This document shows, piece by piece, positions 1 to 11,769 of a stretch of 64,000 bases of DNA (within the stretch, counting starts at the first letter, position 1; each line of letters begins with the position of its first letter). The notes beneath the pieces were generated by a model that had not been told where the DNA came from, made no database searches, and saw nothing but the letters and a program-made list of their open reading frames with translations. Position numbers and translations under genes: made by a program. The stretch lies in contig WTXD01000026.1 in NCBI GenBank assembly GCA_022496205.1, positions 1 to 64,000 on the forward strand, written 5' to 3'. This DNA is from Gloeopeniophorella convolvens. Its lineage: Eukaryota; Basidiomycota; Agaricomycetes; Russulales.

Positions 1-1501
1 GTGAGGTCGCTATCGTTTGTGACCTCAGAGGGGGAACGGACGCGATGATATGGGGGAGGTGCTTGGTCAGGGAATTGCTCGACTGCGACGTCGACGAGGA
101 TTTCAAGAGCAGGTGCTGGGACGAGGTTAGGAGCAAAGATCAGAGGGGATACCGTCGCTGCTCGCGAGGGTATGGGAGTTGGTACAGGATGAGGAGTAGG
201 AACGCGAGTAGGAGGGAGCGCAGGAGTATGCGCCGGCGATGCAGGATGAGGAGAAGGGGCAAGGACAGACAGATGCGAAGGGGAGTAAGGAGGTGAAGAA
301 CGCGAAGGGCGAGGCTGGGGAGTGGATAAGAAAGGGGAGGCTGGAGTAGACTCGACCACGGGGCTGGGAGCTTGTTCACCAGTAGAGGGGCCAGGGATAG
401 GAGACTGTGGGATGGCTGAAGTGCGCAGGATTTCCGCAAAGCGTTCTTGCACTTGCTGTGCTCTGAGACGGACTAGAAAGTCGAAGGCTGAGTGGTGGGG
501 AGAGGGAGAGCGAGGTGGTACTGTGAGAACGTCGAGGATTTGTCCTGGTTCGACGTCGATCGGAGATGGGGAACGAGGATGGTATGATGGAGATCGAGGT
601 GTGGGCGGAGGACGAGGAGTAGAAACAAGGGGAGGATACTGGAGTTCAGGTGACAGTCCACGAGTGGGAGTGCCGTAGTCAAGAAGGGTTGGCGGTCCAC
701 GAGGGGGAGCGTCAAGATCAGAGTAAGAAGGGCGAATCAGCGCTTGAGGATGAGCACGGTCCGAGAGGAGCGCGGTCTGGGGTACGGTGATTCCAGAGTA
801 AGACACTAGGATCGCAGCTGATCAGAGGGTGTAAGAGACTGTCCAAATGTCAGGACTCACTCGCGGAGTGCGCGCAGAGAGGATAGCAAGTATTTGGAGA
901 GCGTCAAGGGGGTAGAGCAGAAGATGAGCTGCGATAGCAGGAGCGGAGAGGGAACACACTAACAGTGCTAGATTGCAGTGCTAGGTACAGATGAGAGTGC
1001 CACAGATGGACAGTCTGAGGACCACTGGGCGATACATGGGGGTCTTATATACTACTGGAGACCCCCCAGACGAATCTGGTCTAATTACTGATGGGGATTC
1101 CAGAGGGGATTCCCCATAACCTCTCCTCTCTGATACGCTTCTTAGATTCCATCGCAGAGTGGGGCTTGAGGCCCCATGGAGTTCTTGATGATCAGAGTCC
1201 CAAAGAGGACGCGTGAAGCGTTTCATCTTGATCAAGGTTCTGGTTACTTTGGGATGAGTGATATGGCCATTCTGAGAGATCCCTAGCCCGGGATCTTGGG
1301 GGTATTCCAGGGTTAATTGGCCATTAGGGAGTAGGGCGAGGAATGGGGGTAAAGGGTCACGTGATGCATTTCGACTTGTAGTCGCAATGTGAGTGGTACG
1401 CGTCGCATTGTGAGCGACGCGTAGGGTGTTTACTGGTAGGGCTGGGTTTGCTCTAGTGTTCTGAGCAGTTCGACCTCCTTGATGCCCTAGTGTTCGTGAC
1501 A
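1..1501 (-). mobile_element. Second Ty3/Gypsy element: 5' LTR plus start of gag-like region (partial, runs off left edge)
   Basis: Read on the minus strand, a sequence starting TGTCACGAACACTAGG at 1501 has the typical TGTCACG start of basidiomycete Ty3 LTRs. It abruptly ends the integrase frame of the neighbouring element. A TATATAAG promoter box lies at 1044-1051. Further along, an open minus-strand frame from about 815 to 1 encodes a proline/serine-rich, low-complexity N-terminal region like the one at the start of the neighbouring Gag, and it continues past the window edge. A GTGAGT...CAG intron-like gap at 818-860 joins upstream sequence to this frame. The exact LTR end and primer-binding site are not resolved, and the 3' LTR and matching target-site duplication lie outside the window. 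Confidence 0.6.
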
Positions 1502-4032
1502 TAGATCGGCATGAGCTCCGGTTTCTGCCTATTGGTTCGGACTTTCAACGCCTGACAGTCAGCGCATCCATTAACGTAGCTCTTGACGAACTCGTTAAGA
1601 CCTGGCCAGTCCCACTGGCGTCTTATCAGCTCCTGGGTATTCGTTATACCGGGATGTCCGGCGGAGGGGGTGTCATGATGGGCGCGAACGATATCGCGTC
1701 TGAGTGTTTCGTCAGTGTCAGCTGGTATCCAGAGTTGGCCCTTCTCGGTGCGCCACCATCCGTCAGACTGTTTCGTACATCCAGTCGGCGCCCTTGTCTT
1801 ATCACCCCATAGTTGGGCGACTCGGACACGGTCTTCGAGCGACGGTGTTCCTGTGAGGAATGTCGAGTTAACGAAGACGTCAGGGGGAAGTATGGCTATC
1901 TCCTCGTGCTCGATAGAGCCATCGTCGTGATCGGGTCGTCGGGAGAGGGCGTCGGCAGGGGTATTCTGTTTGCCAGGGACGTGTTGGATAACGTAGTGGA
2001 ATTCAGCAAGGTCTTCGTGCCACCGCGACTGGCGATGCGAAACCTTTCGAGTGTCCTTAAAGAATAATAAGTTACGATGGTCCGTGAGTATCGTAATAGG
2101 GTATTTGGCTCCTGCTAAGTAATGGCGCCATTCCTTCAGCGCCTTGATGATAGCTAAGAGTTCGCGATCGTACACATCGTATCGTTGTTCGACTGGAGCG
2201 AAAGAGTGGGAATAGTATGCAATAGGGTGTCGTCGTCCATCGACACCCTTTTGAGAAAGTACTGCACCACAAGCGAAAGATGAAGCGTCTGTTTCAAGGA
2301 AGAACGGTTTATCGTGATCGACGTGAATGAGTACAGGGTTCGATAAGAACGCGTCCTTGAGTCGTTTGTAAGCGGTCTGGCATTCATCAGTCCAAAGGAA
2401 CGGGGTATCGTTTTTCGTAAGCGTATTCAAAGGTCGTGCGATCTTACCGAAGTCCCTAATGAAACGGCGATAGAAGTTCCCGAACCCAAGGAACGCTCGT
2501 ACCTGCTTAACGGTTTTTGGAACGGGCCAGTTCCTGATACCGTCGAGCTTTACGGGGTCCATCTCGATCTGGTTGCCGTTTAGGATCATGCCAAGGTAGT
2601 CCACCTTCGTGCTCTCGAAGGTGCATTTCTCCGGTTTTAGGTAAAGGTCGTTGTCGAGGAGTTTCTGGAGAACTCGTTCAACCATGCTCCTGTGAAGATT
2701 GATGTCGTCGGGGGTCGCGATAAGGATATCGTCCATGTAGATGAACACAAGACCTGAGTCGATCTCGTCTTTGAACAACTCGTTCATCATGGTCTGGAAC
2801 GTGGATGGGGAGTTCGTGAGTCCGAAGTACATGACCATGGGTTCGAAGAAGCCGCGGTTCGTTTTGAACGCTGCTTTCCATTGGTCGCCTTCTTTGATAC
2901 GGATATTGTTATATCCCCATCGTACGTCGAACTTGGTGTAGAGTCGGGCGGTCTGGAGTTTATGAAGTATCTCCTCTATGAGCGGGAGGGGATAGTGGTT
3001 TTTCACGGTGTAGGTGTTTAGCTGTCGGTAGTCCTGCACCGGTCGAAGTTTTCCATCCTTCTTTTTAACAAAGAAGAAGGGAGAGGCGTATGGTGAATTC
3101 GATGGTCAAATATACCCCTTCTTCAGATGTTCGTCTAAGAAGGACTCAAGAGCCGTCTGTTCGGAGGGGGAGAGTGGGTATATTTTACAAGGGAGTGAGG
3201 TTGGCGCATCTTCCTTTAGGTCAATGGGATGATCCCATGGCCTTGACTCAGGGAATCTCTGCGCCGCTTCCTCGCTAAACACCTTGTGGAAGCGTCGGAA
3301 ATGTGGGGGAATGGGATCGGTCTCGACTTTGTTCGGGTCTATAGCGGCTTCCGCAAGCTGCTGCGCCTGGGTAACTCGGAAGAGGCGAACCTCGTCAACA
3401 AGTTCTGGCGGAGAGCCGAAATAGATTTCGTCGCCTGGCTCTATATCCAGGGGTTCTACTCCCGCAAGGTAGAGTCGTAAGTGGGAGCGTGCCTCCTCTT
3501 CCCATTCTCTCAGGGAACGGATATTTGATACGCATGCTCCTGCTCTGAACATCGTCGGTGTAGGTTTCCATGAAGATGCATCTGACGTGGAGAGGGTGAT
3601 AGGATGAAAGTTATCGGCTACTCGGCGTTCCCCCCATAGAATCGGGGGTTGGAACAATCGTAGCCAGGGAAATCCGAGGATGATGCGTTCTCCTCCGATG
3701 CTAGAAATGTAGAAGCGCTGGGAATGTGATTTTCCTCCAGCTGATACGTCGAATTCGGTGTAGTGCGTAATATCACCGGATCGATTTCGGGTTCCGTCCG
3801 CGTTTCGGATGATACGGGGATGAAGAAGTCGTTTGACTTGAAGGCCGTGTTGTTTTACGACCTTCCAGTCGATGATATTGTCGGTGGCCCCGCTATCGAC
3901 CAGGGCTTTGTCGTCGATCCTTTTATGTGCACTTCGGATGTAAAGGGGAACTCTGATTGCATTCTCGGCATAGGAGAGTCGTACTAGTACATCGGTGCTG
4001 AAGACGGCTCGAGTAAGGATCGCTCTACTCAA
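1502..4032 (-). pseudogene. Ty3 Pol: protease-RT-RNase H-integrase, broken by a stop codon and a nested insertion
   Basis: The first part (3109-4032) carries an aspartic protease with the motif VDSGATDNI and runs into the linker before RT. A TGA at 3106-3108 then interrupts the frame. Reading continues in the same frame through RT, with the YMDDIL catalytic box and the FLGFGNFYRRFI region, into RNase H (ETDASSFACGAVLSQ) and the HHCC zinc-binding N-terminus of integrase (HHDTPSAGHPG...CADCQ). It then enters foreign LTR sequence at 1501, so the integrase catalytic DDE core is missing. The stop is a single change from an Arg codon (CGA to TGA), at the point where related Pol proteins read GYIRPS. 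Confidence 0.85.
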
Positions 4033-5765
4033 GCTTGTTGAAAATCCTGGACGCTGAAGTCCTTGTCCTTCTCGAGGACACTAAAGATGGACTCTTTTTC
4101 AGCGTCGGATGCGTTCGCAAGGTATGCGGCGAACGTTTGCGGGGAAATGGGGGAAGTCGTGGAAGAGGATGATGTCGATGGTGTGGGGTCGGCCGTTTCA
4201 ATCTGTCGCTGGCGTGTTTCCCGAGGACGTGAGTCCTTTTGCGGGCAGGAACGTGAAACGTGTCCTTGTTGGCCGCAGTGGAAACAACGCCCCTGTTGCA
4301 TGTACAGAGTGCGTTCGTCGGGTGTGAGTTTCTTCCCCTTCTGGTGGGTGAACGTTTGGGTCTGATTGACCGTCAACGTGTCAACGTCCATGGGGACTAC
4401 TCCATCGTTCCGGGGTGGCTGTCCTCCTCCTCCGGGTCGTCGTATCTGGAATCGAGGTTGCTGCTTCGAGCTCTCCTGGTTTCCATAGATTTCCTTCATG
4501 AGCTGGTACTGAAGCTGCTGGTCGCAAAGCTTCTCCGCCCACTTATCGAAGGTCCAGCGTGTACTGTCGGGGTTTACTCCGAATACGTCTCCTCCCTGTC
4601 GTGCGGTTTCCCGGACGAGGGCGTTTGGAAACGACCGGAGGAACATAATGATGGTGGATTCTGCGTCGAGGTGGAAGTTCCCTCTCTCTGCGAGGGTACG
4701 GAACTTTCCAATATACTCCTCAATCGGTTCGGGGGCTCGAAACTTCATGTTCGCCAGAAGGAGTTTGGCGTTTACAGCGGTTCCTCGGTTTAGGAATCGC
4801 TTGTCAAGGGTATCTTTAAACACTGTCCAGGTGGTGTCTCTCGTCGCAAAGGGTACTGGTGGGTCAAGGACGCTGTTTGCCTTGATCTTCTCAAGCCATT
4901 CGATCTGCCTTTGGACCCAGTCGGTCACAATGGCGCCTCGAAAGTACGTGAGGCAGAAGGAGATTTTCTTTAGTGGATCGGTGAACGTCGAGTTATCGTC
5001 GTTCAAGAATGCGTAGAGGTTGAACTGCCGCATGAAGTCGGCATAGCGTTTGGATTCTCCATTAAAGATGAATGGAGCTTCTCCTGTGAGTTTCCCGTTA
5101 TCTCGACGGGCTGCGGTGATCGTGGAGTCGACTCGTGTTTCTTCAGCCATCTCGCGCGCTGGTAGGGATGTAGGATCAGGTGTCGGGGAAATGAGTGACA
5201 CGGCTGCTTCTTCGAGGCGTTGGGCAACGCCTGTAAGATCGGGCTGGTCAGTCTGTGGCTGCGCGGAAGTGGGGGTGGTTCGTTCGGGGGATTCGTGAAT
5301 GGGGTGGTCTCGAAACCACTGCTGGACAGTTTCTCTACTCGGGATTCCGAGTGCGATTACTGCTGATGCGATCTGATACTGGTCACCTGTCTGAAGGACG
5401 TAGTGCCAGCCTTGGTCGGTGGAGAAGTGTACTCGTAAGGTTCGTCCTCCGAGGACGATGTAGTAACCGTGCTCGGGATCGTGGTGGACTCCCCTTTCTC
5501 CTTCTCCTCTGAGTTCTACAGGTGCGGTGTTTTCTTCTTGAGCAAAGGGAGCTCTTCGTTGTCGGGGGACGATGTCCGCGATTGTCAGCTCTCGAGACTG
5601 AGAAGCCTGTTCTAATGTCACAGCCTGAGCCGGCGCGAGCGGAGCTGGCGAGGGCTGAGACGAGCGAGGTTCGGTAAGTCGGTCTCGATGTGAGCCGGTC
5701 CTCGATGGTGCACGTGAATGTGCACGAGATCCTGGGTAAGACGTGATGTCTTCGAATGGAGGCAA
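4029..5765 (-). CDS. Ty3 Gag polyprotein with CCHC zinc knuckle
   Basis: This frame gives a 578-residue protein. The first ~200 residues are Ser/Pro/Arg-rich and low in complexity. The middle is a helical retrotransposon-gag capsid-like region (about residues 215-400), including a stretch of LYAFLNDD/LTYFRGAI type. Near residue 490 there is a classical zinc knuckle, RCFHCGQQGHVSRSCPQK, which binds nucleic acid during packaging. The stop overlaps the pol frame, which lies in the -1 frame relative to Gag, so Pol expression by -1 frameshifting is plausible. The Gag frame itself is intact. I chose the ATG at 5765 because it directly follows the LTR/leader and precedes the conserved region. Confidence 0.85.
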   Translation of the reverse strand: MPPFEDITSYPGSRAHSRAPSRTGSHRDRLTEPRSSQPSPAPLAPAQAVTLEQASQSRELTIADIVPRQRRAPFAQEENTAPVELRGEGERGVHHDPEHGYYIVLGGRTLRVHFSTDQGWHYVLQTGDQYQIASAVIALGIPSRETVQQWFRDHPIHESPERTTPTSAQPQTDQPDLTGVAQRLEEAAVSLISPTPDPTSLPAREMAEETRVDSTITAARRDNGKLTGEAPFIFNGESKRYADFMRQFNLYAFLNDDNSTFTDPLKKISFCLTYFRGAIVTDWVQRQIEWLEKIKANSVLDPPVPFATRDTTWTVFKDTLDKRFLNRGTAVNAKLLLANMKFRAPEPIEEYIGKFRTLAERGNFHLDAESTIIMFLRSFPNALVRETARQGGDVFGVNPDSTRWTFDKWAEKLCDQQLQYQLMKEIYGNQESSKQQPRFQIRRPGGGGQPPRNDGVVPMDVDTLTVNQTQTFTHQKGKKLTPDERTLYMQQGRCFHCGQQGHVSRSCPQKDSRPRETRQRQIETADPTPSTSSSSTTSPISPQTFAAYLANASDAEKESIFSVLEKDKDFSVQDFQQA

Positions 5766-5864
5766 TCGGCCTCCGGTACGTAGAAGTCAAAGACTGGAAA
5801 CCTCGCGATACTTGGGCAGACAAGTCCCTCACGCGGAATCCCTGGTAACCTCGTCGATTGACAA

Positions 5865-6167
5865 AGGAGAACAGGCTTAAGGCCTTAGAGTACAACTACT
5901 ACGCCTTAAGTACTACAAGAGAGCGGTTTACATAATGTCCTAGGATCGAGTCATACCGAGTCAGAACGGACTCAAGGTGGGTCTCCTAGGTAGAAGTACA
6001 GTAAGAAATCCAATGGCATAAGGGGCGCGTCAAGAAGTATGGAGGAGTCGTATGACGAATGAAAGATAAGCGTCCCCGAGTCATGGAGTCGGAACGGAAC
6101 TCGTATCGTACAGCGGAGATAAGGAAGAAAAAGAAAAACGTATTGTAGTATCGTACAAGTCGTGACA
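5865..6167 (-). repeat. 5' LTR of the first Ty3 element
   Basis: The outer end is clear: TGTCACGAC at 6167 reading leftward on the minus strand. The inner end is placed near a CA around 5865, about 100 bp before the Gag start, by position only, because the 3' LTR is not in the window for comparison. Confidence 0.55.
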
Positions 6168-6172
6168 TCCTA

Positions 6173-7562
6173 TGTCGGCCGCCTGGTCCGCGCTGTGCTC
6201 CTTCCCATGTTGTGACGAGCCTTAGTTGTAGCGGACATTAAGAGGAAAGCTTAAAATCGGCGCCACCATGACGAAGATCTGGTGTGTGGGAGGAACTTGG
6301 TCGTGAGACCGGACAGTCCCGTCCTGCGTCCCTGAACAACCCACCCATGTCAACTCGATACATGATGCATGAGAAAGCGCCGAAGGCCAGCAGAAACCGT
6401 CACGAGCAGTCCTTGTGACTATATTGAAACGTGAGAGCGTCTTTTGAGCAAAGGTCTAAGGTGGAAACATACAACATACGGCACCGGGGTGGGGCGGCAA
6501 TCGAACGACACAACATACTGTACAAGAGTAACTGAGCCAGACCGCCGCGTCGATAAACACCAAGCCGAGATGGTGTACAACCGAACTTGTAATAAGGCCA
6601 CTCAAAGGCTTGGCAGTCGGACTCGGACGAGCAGATTTGCAAATTGAGTCAGCGTGGAAAAGCAGGTGTCGTATATTATTGTGTTCTGGCTGAGAAACAC
6701 TTCCTGCACCAATGCCACCATGCATTGCCACCCCAGGAAAATCAGCGCGTAGGATCGGAGTGGTCTGTGTGAAGGTATTCGTCGGAAGCCATGGTTCCGA
6801 AGGTCGAACTGATCATAAAGAGTCCACTGGTGATGGAGAGTTGAAGACTCGAAAGATCGAAGGAAAAGAGGACCGCTGTCGCCCCGGGCCCGTCGGCCGG
6901 CCTCGGACCTCCCGGACTGCCAACGAGCCGCCGGCACTCCGCCACCCTTCGCCGCCCAGGCTGAGCGCCTCCTCGGAGTCCAGGCGCCACCCACGTTCAT
7001 GCAGTGTAGCGCTGCTCTCTCCAGCTCCCCCAATTATGAACAACTCCCCATCTTGCTCATCTGCACCTGAGCGCTGACTCACTAGCCATTGCCCTTTATG
7101 TAGTCGTAATGATGAACCATGTGTCGCGTGTCACCTGCGAGGCGCCTCATTCACGACTCTCATCTTTCTTTCAACACCAGCTAGCGCGCGCCATGCCACC
7201 GTCGATGCACGTACCGATGTGCCTTCTGCGGGAAAACACCCATGACAGTCCACCTCACAGCGTTTGTGGATCCCTGGCCCTTGGGATTTCTTGGCCGGAG
7301 ATGGCACATAAGATGGTTGACTCCATGTAGCGGCTCCTCGTGCGTGTGTCGGGACAAGGACTCAGGACTTGGCGTCAGTTCGTGTCACCGTGAAAGGATC
7401 GCAGAGCCACACCGCCTGCCGAGGCTCACAAGCCACAATCAACACGATACAAAAGGTGTCTACAAATCTCCACGTCGCTACGTCTCCCCCAATTCTTCGC
7501 AGCACTAACCCATTCCACCAATCTTTTACCATTTACCGAGGCTGTTCCCCACGCTTTCCTCC
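6173..7562. other. Intergenic, no gene supported
   Basis: Open frames here are short, overlap on both strands and show no family resemblance or consistent splice structure. A GC-rich patch sits at about 6880-7000. I see no tRNA, repeat or transposon end. Confidence 0.5.
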
Positions 7563-8172
7563 ATGCCTGAGACTTTATTGGTTTCAGCATGTCGCAATTT
7601 CAAACAACTTTTCGATGGCTCGACCATTCCAATGCATCCGGCCCAGTGTAAGTAGCAACAGCCCCTCAGAGGCACTACGCGACAACTCACCTCATCTCCA
7701 GATGCTGCAGAAAATGCTGTGTTGCTCGTCCTACTCGGCGATCATGCCAATAGGACGAAACGGTGGGACGTGGCCGGAGGTCGTAGTTTGAACATTGTGC
7801 GTCGAGGACCGTTCTCTCCTTGGCGCGAGTGCTGACAGTCTGGTGCCGGCTTTTCAGTCCACCTTTGCAACCTTGTTCACGGTTGCTCTCGGCGCCCTCT
7901 CGTCACAGGCCAGAGAGGATCACTTTGCTAGACTAAACTTCAGCATTCTCTGTGGCATTCTTTCCATCGGGGTTGCACTGGTTGTCCGATGGTGGAAGAG
8001 GAAGTTCTGCTATATCGCACTGGAAGACAGCCCTCTTCAGGATCGCCTAGAGCGCATAGAGCTGTACAAGGAGCGTTCGGAGGGTTTTGACATTGATCGC
8101 GTTGCCAATTTCGGTCTTTTCCTAGCTTGTGCCTCTGCCCTCCTCTCTATCTCTGTGTTCCTGCAGGTGTGA
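7563..8172 (+). CDS. Small predicted membrane protein, three exons, family not recognised
   Basis: Splicing 7563-7647, 7702-7796 and 7858-8172 (introns with GTAAGT...CAG and GTGCGT...CAG) keeps one frame and gives 164 residues. Three hydrophobic segments are visible: around TFATLFTVALGAL, FSILCGILSIGVALVV and FGLFLACASALLSISVFL. A charged loop lies between the second and third. There is no clear signal peptide. It sits in the same direction as, and 470 bp before, a DUF6535-like membrane protein gene, so the two may work at the same membrane; that is inference from position. I do not recognise the family. The start was chosen because it is the upstream ATG in the frame that both introns preserve. 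Confidence 0.6.
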
Positions 8173-8642
8173 AGGGTGGCATCAAGGCCCAAGGGTGGCG
8201 TAGGCTGGTTTCCGCGGCTCGTGTTCAGTTGATGCCGGCGGTTCATTCGATCCAGTGTTGTGGTGAAATATAATTTATGCTACTATTCACACAACAGCCC
8301 CGCTTGGGCTCATAGAGGTTCTGAGGAATGATGTGTTTCTGAGATCTCCAGATTGCAGCGGTCGCAGCGAGCGACAGTGGCCCTGCAGCTGAGCACATTT
8401 GGTAGTGACCGGGGTCCGCCGATCGGGCCGGGCTGGACCGGCACAGCGTTTTGGGCGCTAGAAACCTCGTTCCGTTCACAATCCCAACAATGCCAGGCGT
8501 CACTTTGACCAGGACGTGTAGGACGCGTATGTCCAGACATTGTGCACTATTTCCCTTTCCTCATTGAACATTTCTACTCGACATTGTCTCTCTCTCCTTC
8601 TCTGCAATATCAGGCTCCCAATCACGCCATTTGTGGACTTCC

Positions 8643-10071
8643 ATGGAACGCGATATTGAAACACCCGCAAGTGACAACGTTCACCATGACCCGGACCCTG
8701 ACTCGCCAGACGTCTTGCTTCATGACGCAGCACCATCTTCATCAAATGTCGCTACTGAAAATGGCACACATTCGCCTTTGGATGTAAGACTGGCAGCGGA
8801 CGAGACGGTCTCGAATAAGATTGCGACCTTCACTACCTCACCGCCCGAGACTGCCTCAGACCTTCTGTGTGGCGAGGAAACTATCGAAGGCTTTCAGGTC
8901 CAGCTCCCAAGTACATTCCAGCAGCCGGATATCCTGTCTTCCTCAAGAACACCATCTTCGGAACCGCCAGTCGGCTCTGAATCCGGGAGCAACCTTCGTA
9001 TTGAGGGTGTTGAAGGAGATGTGGATATGGTCACGAGTACGAGCGAGCTGGAACGACTTGCGGCTGAGCCGTTGCTTGACCCTTGTCTTATTCCACTCCC
9101 CAACTCAGATGCCGAAGAGGAGGATTCAACGCCACCCCCCAGTCCTGGATACTCTTCCAGAGCCTCTTCCTCAACACTATACCGGAGGAATATGTCTCAT
9201 TTAAATCGCACACTGGTTGGTGGGGCAAGTCGCCTTGGTCACTTCGGCGATCGAAGTGTCTCTGAACCAAGTAAGCTTTCGCAGTTCGCGGGACACGTTG
9301 CGGTCTAATTTTTATTATTATCTCTAGCTGAAGCCGATGATAATCAAGCATTATGGCGCATTGGTGATTCTGCCTTGGAAAGACGTGATCGACGCGTTCA
9401 CGAGCGATGGAAGGCAGGCTTGGGTATGATCTTTGTACTGGTGAGTCCTCCCCTTATCATGACATCGTCCCAACACCAACGTTACCGCTTGCCAGGCGAA
9501 TGTTCTCTCTGTTATCATACTCTGCGTTGCATTGGAGCTCTATCGTCGAACGAAGGCCGCACATCCAGGCTTGATTTCCAAGATTCGCGCGCGACACATT
9601 GCTCGGATGGGCAAGCGGAGCCCTTTCTCCCCTATCCTCAGCCTACTCTTCGAGGCCGACGCACCCTTTGTCGTCGCGAACACGGTCTTCCTCGTCGGCC
9701 TCTGCACCAGTCTCGCATGCACAGTCATGTCGGACCTGGCCATGCGCTGGGTCGCCCGCTACGAGAGCCGCCTCCCACCCGCGAACGCCTCCGCACGTGA
9801 CCGGATGATCGCGCGCATGGAGTGGAATGAGCGCATGGAGCGCCTCGCGGTACCGTGGCTGCTGGAGATCGGCATCCCCGGGCTGCTCTACTCCGCGCTG
9901 TTTATGTTCTTCGCCGGCGCCGTCATGCGCGCCTTTCCCAAGGCACACCCGGTCTCTTGCGGCGCTGCTGGCGTCGTGATGATGGTGGTCTCGATTCGCG
10001 CGATGTGGTCTTATGAGCCGGCACTTGACGCTAGGCTCCGGCCGAGGAGCGTACGGCCTGCATGGCGCTGA
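8643..10071 (+). CDS. Divergent DUF6535-like multi-pass membrane protein
   Basis: Exons 8643-9270, 9328-9440 and 9496-10071 (GTAAGC...TAG and GTGAGT...CAG introns) give 438 residues. The first ~210 are acidic, Ser/Pro-rich and probably disordered. Next comes a segment, NQALWRIGDSALERRDRRVH, followed by WKAGLGMIFVLANVLSVII. This lines up by eye with the GLWTLYGKEAKSHDEA...WKDDMDGILIFAGLFSAVL start of the DUF6535 proteins further along the window. Three more membrane segments follow at spacing similar to those proteins. The long C-terminal helical part of the larger DUF6535 proteins is absent. The role is unknown; a membrane anchor or sensor is all that can be said. Confidence 0.7.
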
Positions 10072-10409
10072 GTCCCGCTAACTGGGCATCTGCTCTGACC
10101 CTTTCCCTCTATGTATATATTGATTGATCTGCCGACTACACAATCTCAGCCTTGCATGACCCTCTGGACCAAAACGGCTCGTCCAAGGCTAATCAAGCAC
10201 AAAGTTATCCTATCTTAAACCTGCTCCAACTCCAACGGCACGCGGCACAGGTTGACTGTATGTCTGGTGTCGACGCAAAGATGGATGCCTGAATAAGTGG
10301 GTTATGGTATTCTCACCCGGGAGGAGCCCCGGGATCCGCAAGGTAGTCTATAGTCTACAGGGCATAGACCATCATGTTCAAGGAAAACATTACAAGGCCA
10401 CCGAAGCCT

Positions 10410-11769
10410 TTATTCCGTCCGCTTGTTCATCGCTCCTTCACCTGTACGGTCTCTCACTCCCTTCAGGAACGGAACCAGGTCGGTACCACCTGTGCCCGTC
10501 TCACCAAGTACTTCCCCAAGTTCACCGTTCTTGCCGTCCGCGCTGACCTTGCGCGCCTCGTTGACTACGTAAAGCGTCGCAATCCGGATATGCGTCGAGC
10601 GCCAAGCCTTCAGAGCCACCAGCACGTCATTGTATGCCTCCGTTTCCTCTTCGCTGACGATGCGCTTCCTGAATCCCTGTGCTTCCGCAGTAAGCGCGTC
10701 GATGAAACACCGGTCCGCCAGCGGGAAGTATGAGCGCATCCGCGTGAGAAAGTTGCCCGCAGGCCGCTCATGCGTGAGGTCCTCGATGCCCAGGAACGCG
10801 TCGAGCGCGTGGAACAGCGCACTCTGCGCCGCCGTGCTCCCCGCCATCGGCTCCGCCACGCCGTCCGCGCCGACCCACTCGCTCTGCAGCGCCGCGCCGT
10901 CGCCGCCAAGCTCGAACATCCACGCGCCGCGCGCGGGGCAGCCGACGTACCACGGGCGCACGGCGCCGTAGAACACGCCCGGCGCGCAGCCCGTGCGCAC
11001 GCCCGCGAGCGCGGCGTCCATTGCGCGCACGTGATGCGCGAGCGCGGCGAGACGCACGGCCGGCGCGCCCACGCCGTCGAGCAGCGCGCGGACTTCACGC
11101 AGCGCGCCTGCACCCGCCTCCTCAATCTCGAGCGAGACGCGGTAGAAGTGCGCCTCGTCTGGCGTGCCCGAGAGGCAGCTCAGGATGCGGAACGTGCCGC
11201 GATCGTCGGTGTAGTTGAGTGACCCCGTGTCGGCGTACGCTATCACGGGCGGGACGCCCAGCGCGCGCGAGACAGCCAGCAGCGGACGCGCGAGGCTCGA
11301 GGGGATGCGTGCAGGGGACGCGGGGGAGGGCTCGGTGGGGAGGGAGTGGACGTAGGCGTGTAAAAGGTACACAAGTGCTTGACATGCGCGCAGGAGCGCG
11401 TTGAGATCCTGCTTCTCGATGAGTGGGAACGCAGAGACGTATGGCATCTGGTGATAGGTGCGGTTCAACTTTGCTGATATGGAAGATCCGGACGCTGCTC
11501 ACCTCGCGGATGCTGGTCCTCCATTTCTCAGCGGCGGGGGATGTATCACGCAAGCCCACGGACGCAGTGCCAAACTGGGCGAACGCATCCTGCCAGATGT
11601 TGTACGGCGTGGGGAGATGCTCTACCAGAGGTGATGGTCCGCGGCGATGGAACCCGTATTTCCATATGTGCGAGAAATCTGCCGCCGCAGGGATTGCACC
11701 CTCAGGGAGGCTAACGTGTGCCGCCCACGGTAGAGAGGAAGGGCTAGTGGCAAGGTCGTGGGGGGCCAT
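10410..11769 (-). CDS. Indoleamine 2,3-dioxygenase family protein
   Basis: Two exons (11503-11769 and 10410-11447, GTGAGC...CAG intron of 55 bp) encode 434 residues. The protein follows the IDO plan: an N-terminal helical domain with the ALVYLLHAYVHS segment, a core with LARPLLAVSRALGVPPVIAY, and a C-terminal RMRSYFPLADRCF...STHIRIATLYVV block. The His in HIRIATLYV (about residue 375) matches the proximal haem ligand of the family. IDO enzymes open the indole ring of tryptophan to N-formylkynurenine in the cytosol, using haem and O2. One oddity: the usual MP..HR.F motif reads FPLADRCF, so its His is an Asp. Substrate preference cannot be read from sequence. Confidence 0.9.

Larger units (their letters stand above)
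1502..6167 (-). mobile_element. Ty3/Gypsy LTR retrotransposon, truncated in integrase by a nested insertion
   Basis: On the minus strand the order is 5' LTR (about 5865-6167), gag (4029-5765), then pol with protease, reverse transcriptase, RNase H and the start of integrase, ending at 1502. This is Ty3/Gypsy order. The LTR begins TGTCACGACTTG at 6167, and TCCTA immediately outside (6168-6172) is the likely 5 bp target-site copy. The 3' part of integrase and the 3' LTR are absent because another LTR starts at 1501. A stop codon in pol makes the copy inactive even without the insertion. Confidence 0.85.

Noticed and set aside
140..439. Minus-strand leucine-rich frame at the left edge
   Set aside because: The proline/serine-rich frame that continues from the second Ty3 leader covers the same bases and resembles Gag N-termini; the leucine-rich reading is its shadow.
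9643..9948. Minus-strand frame overlapping the DUF6535-like gene
   Set aside because: It is antisense to a spliced gene with a family match and has low-complexity composition.
10610..11222. Long arginine/alanine-rich frames on both strands inside the IDO gene
   Set aside because: They are shadows of a GC-rich coding exon whose true frame matches IDO.
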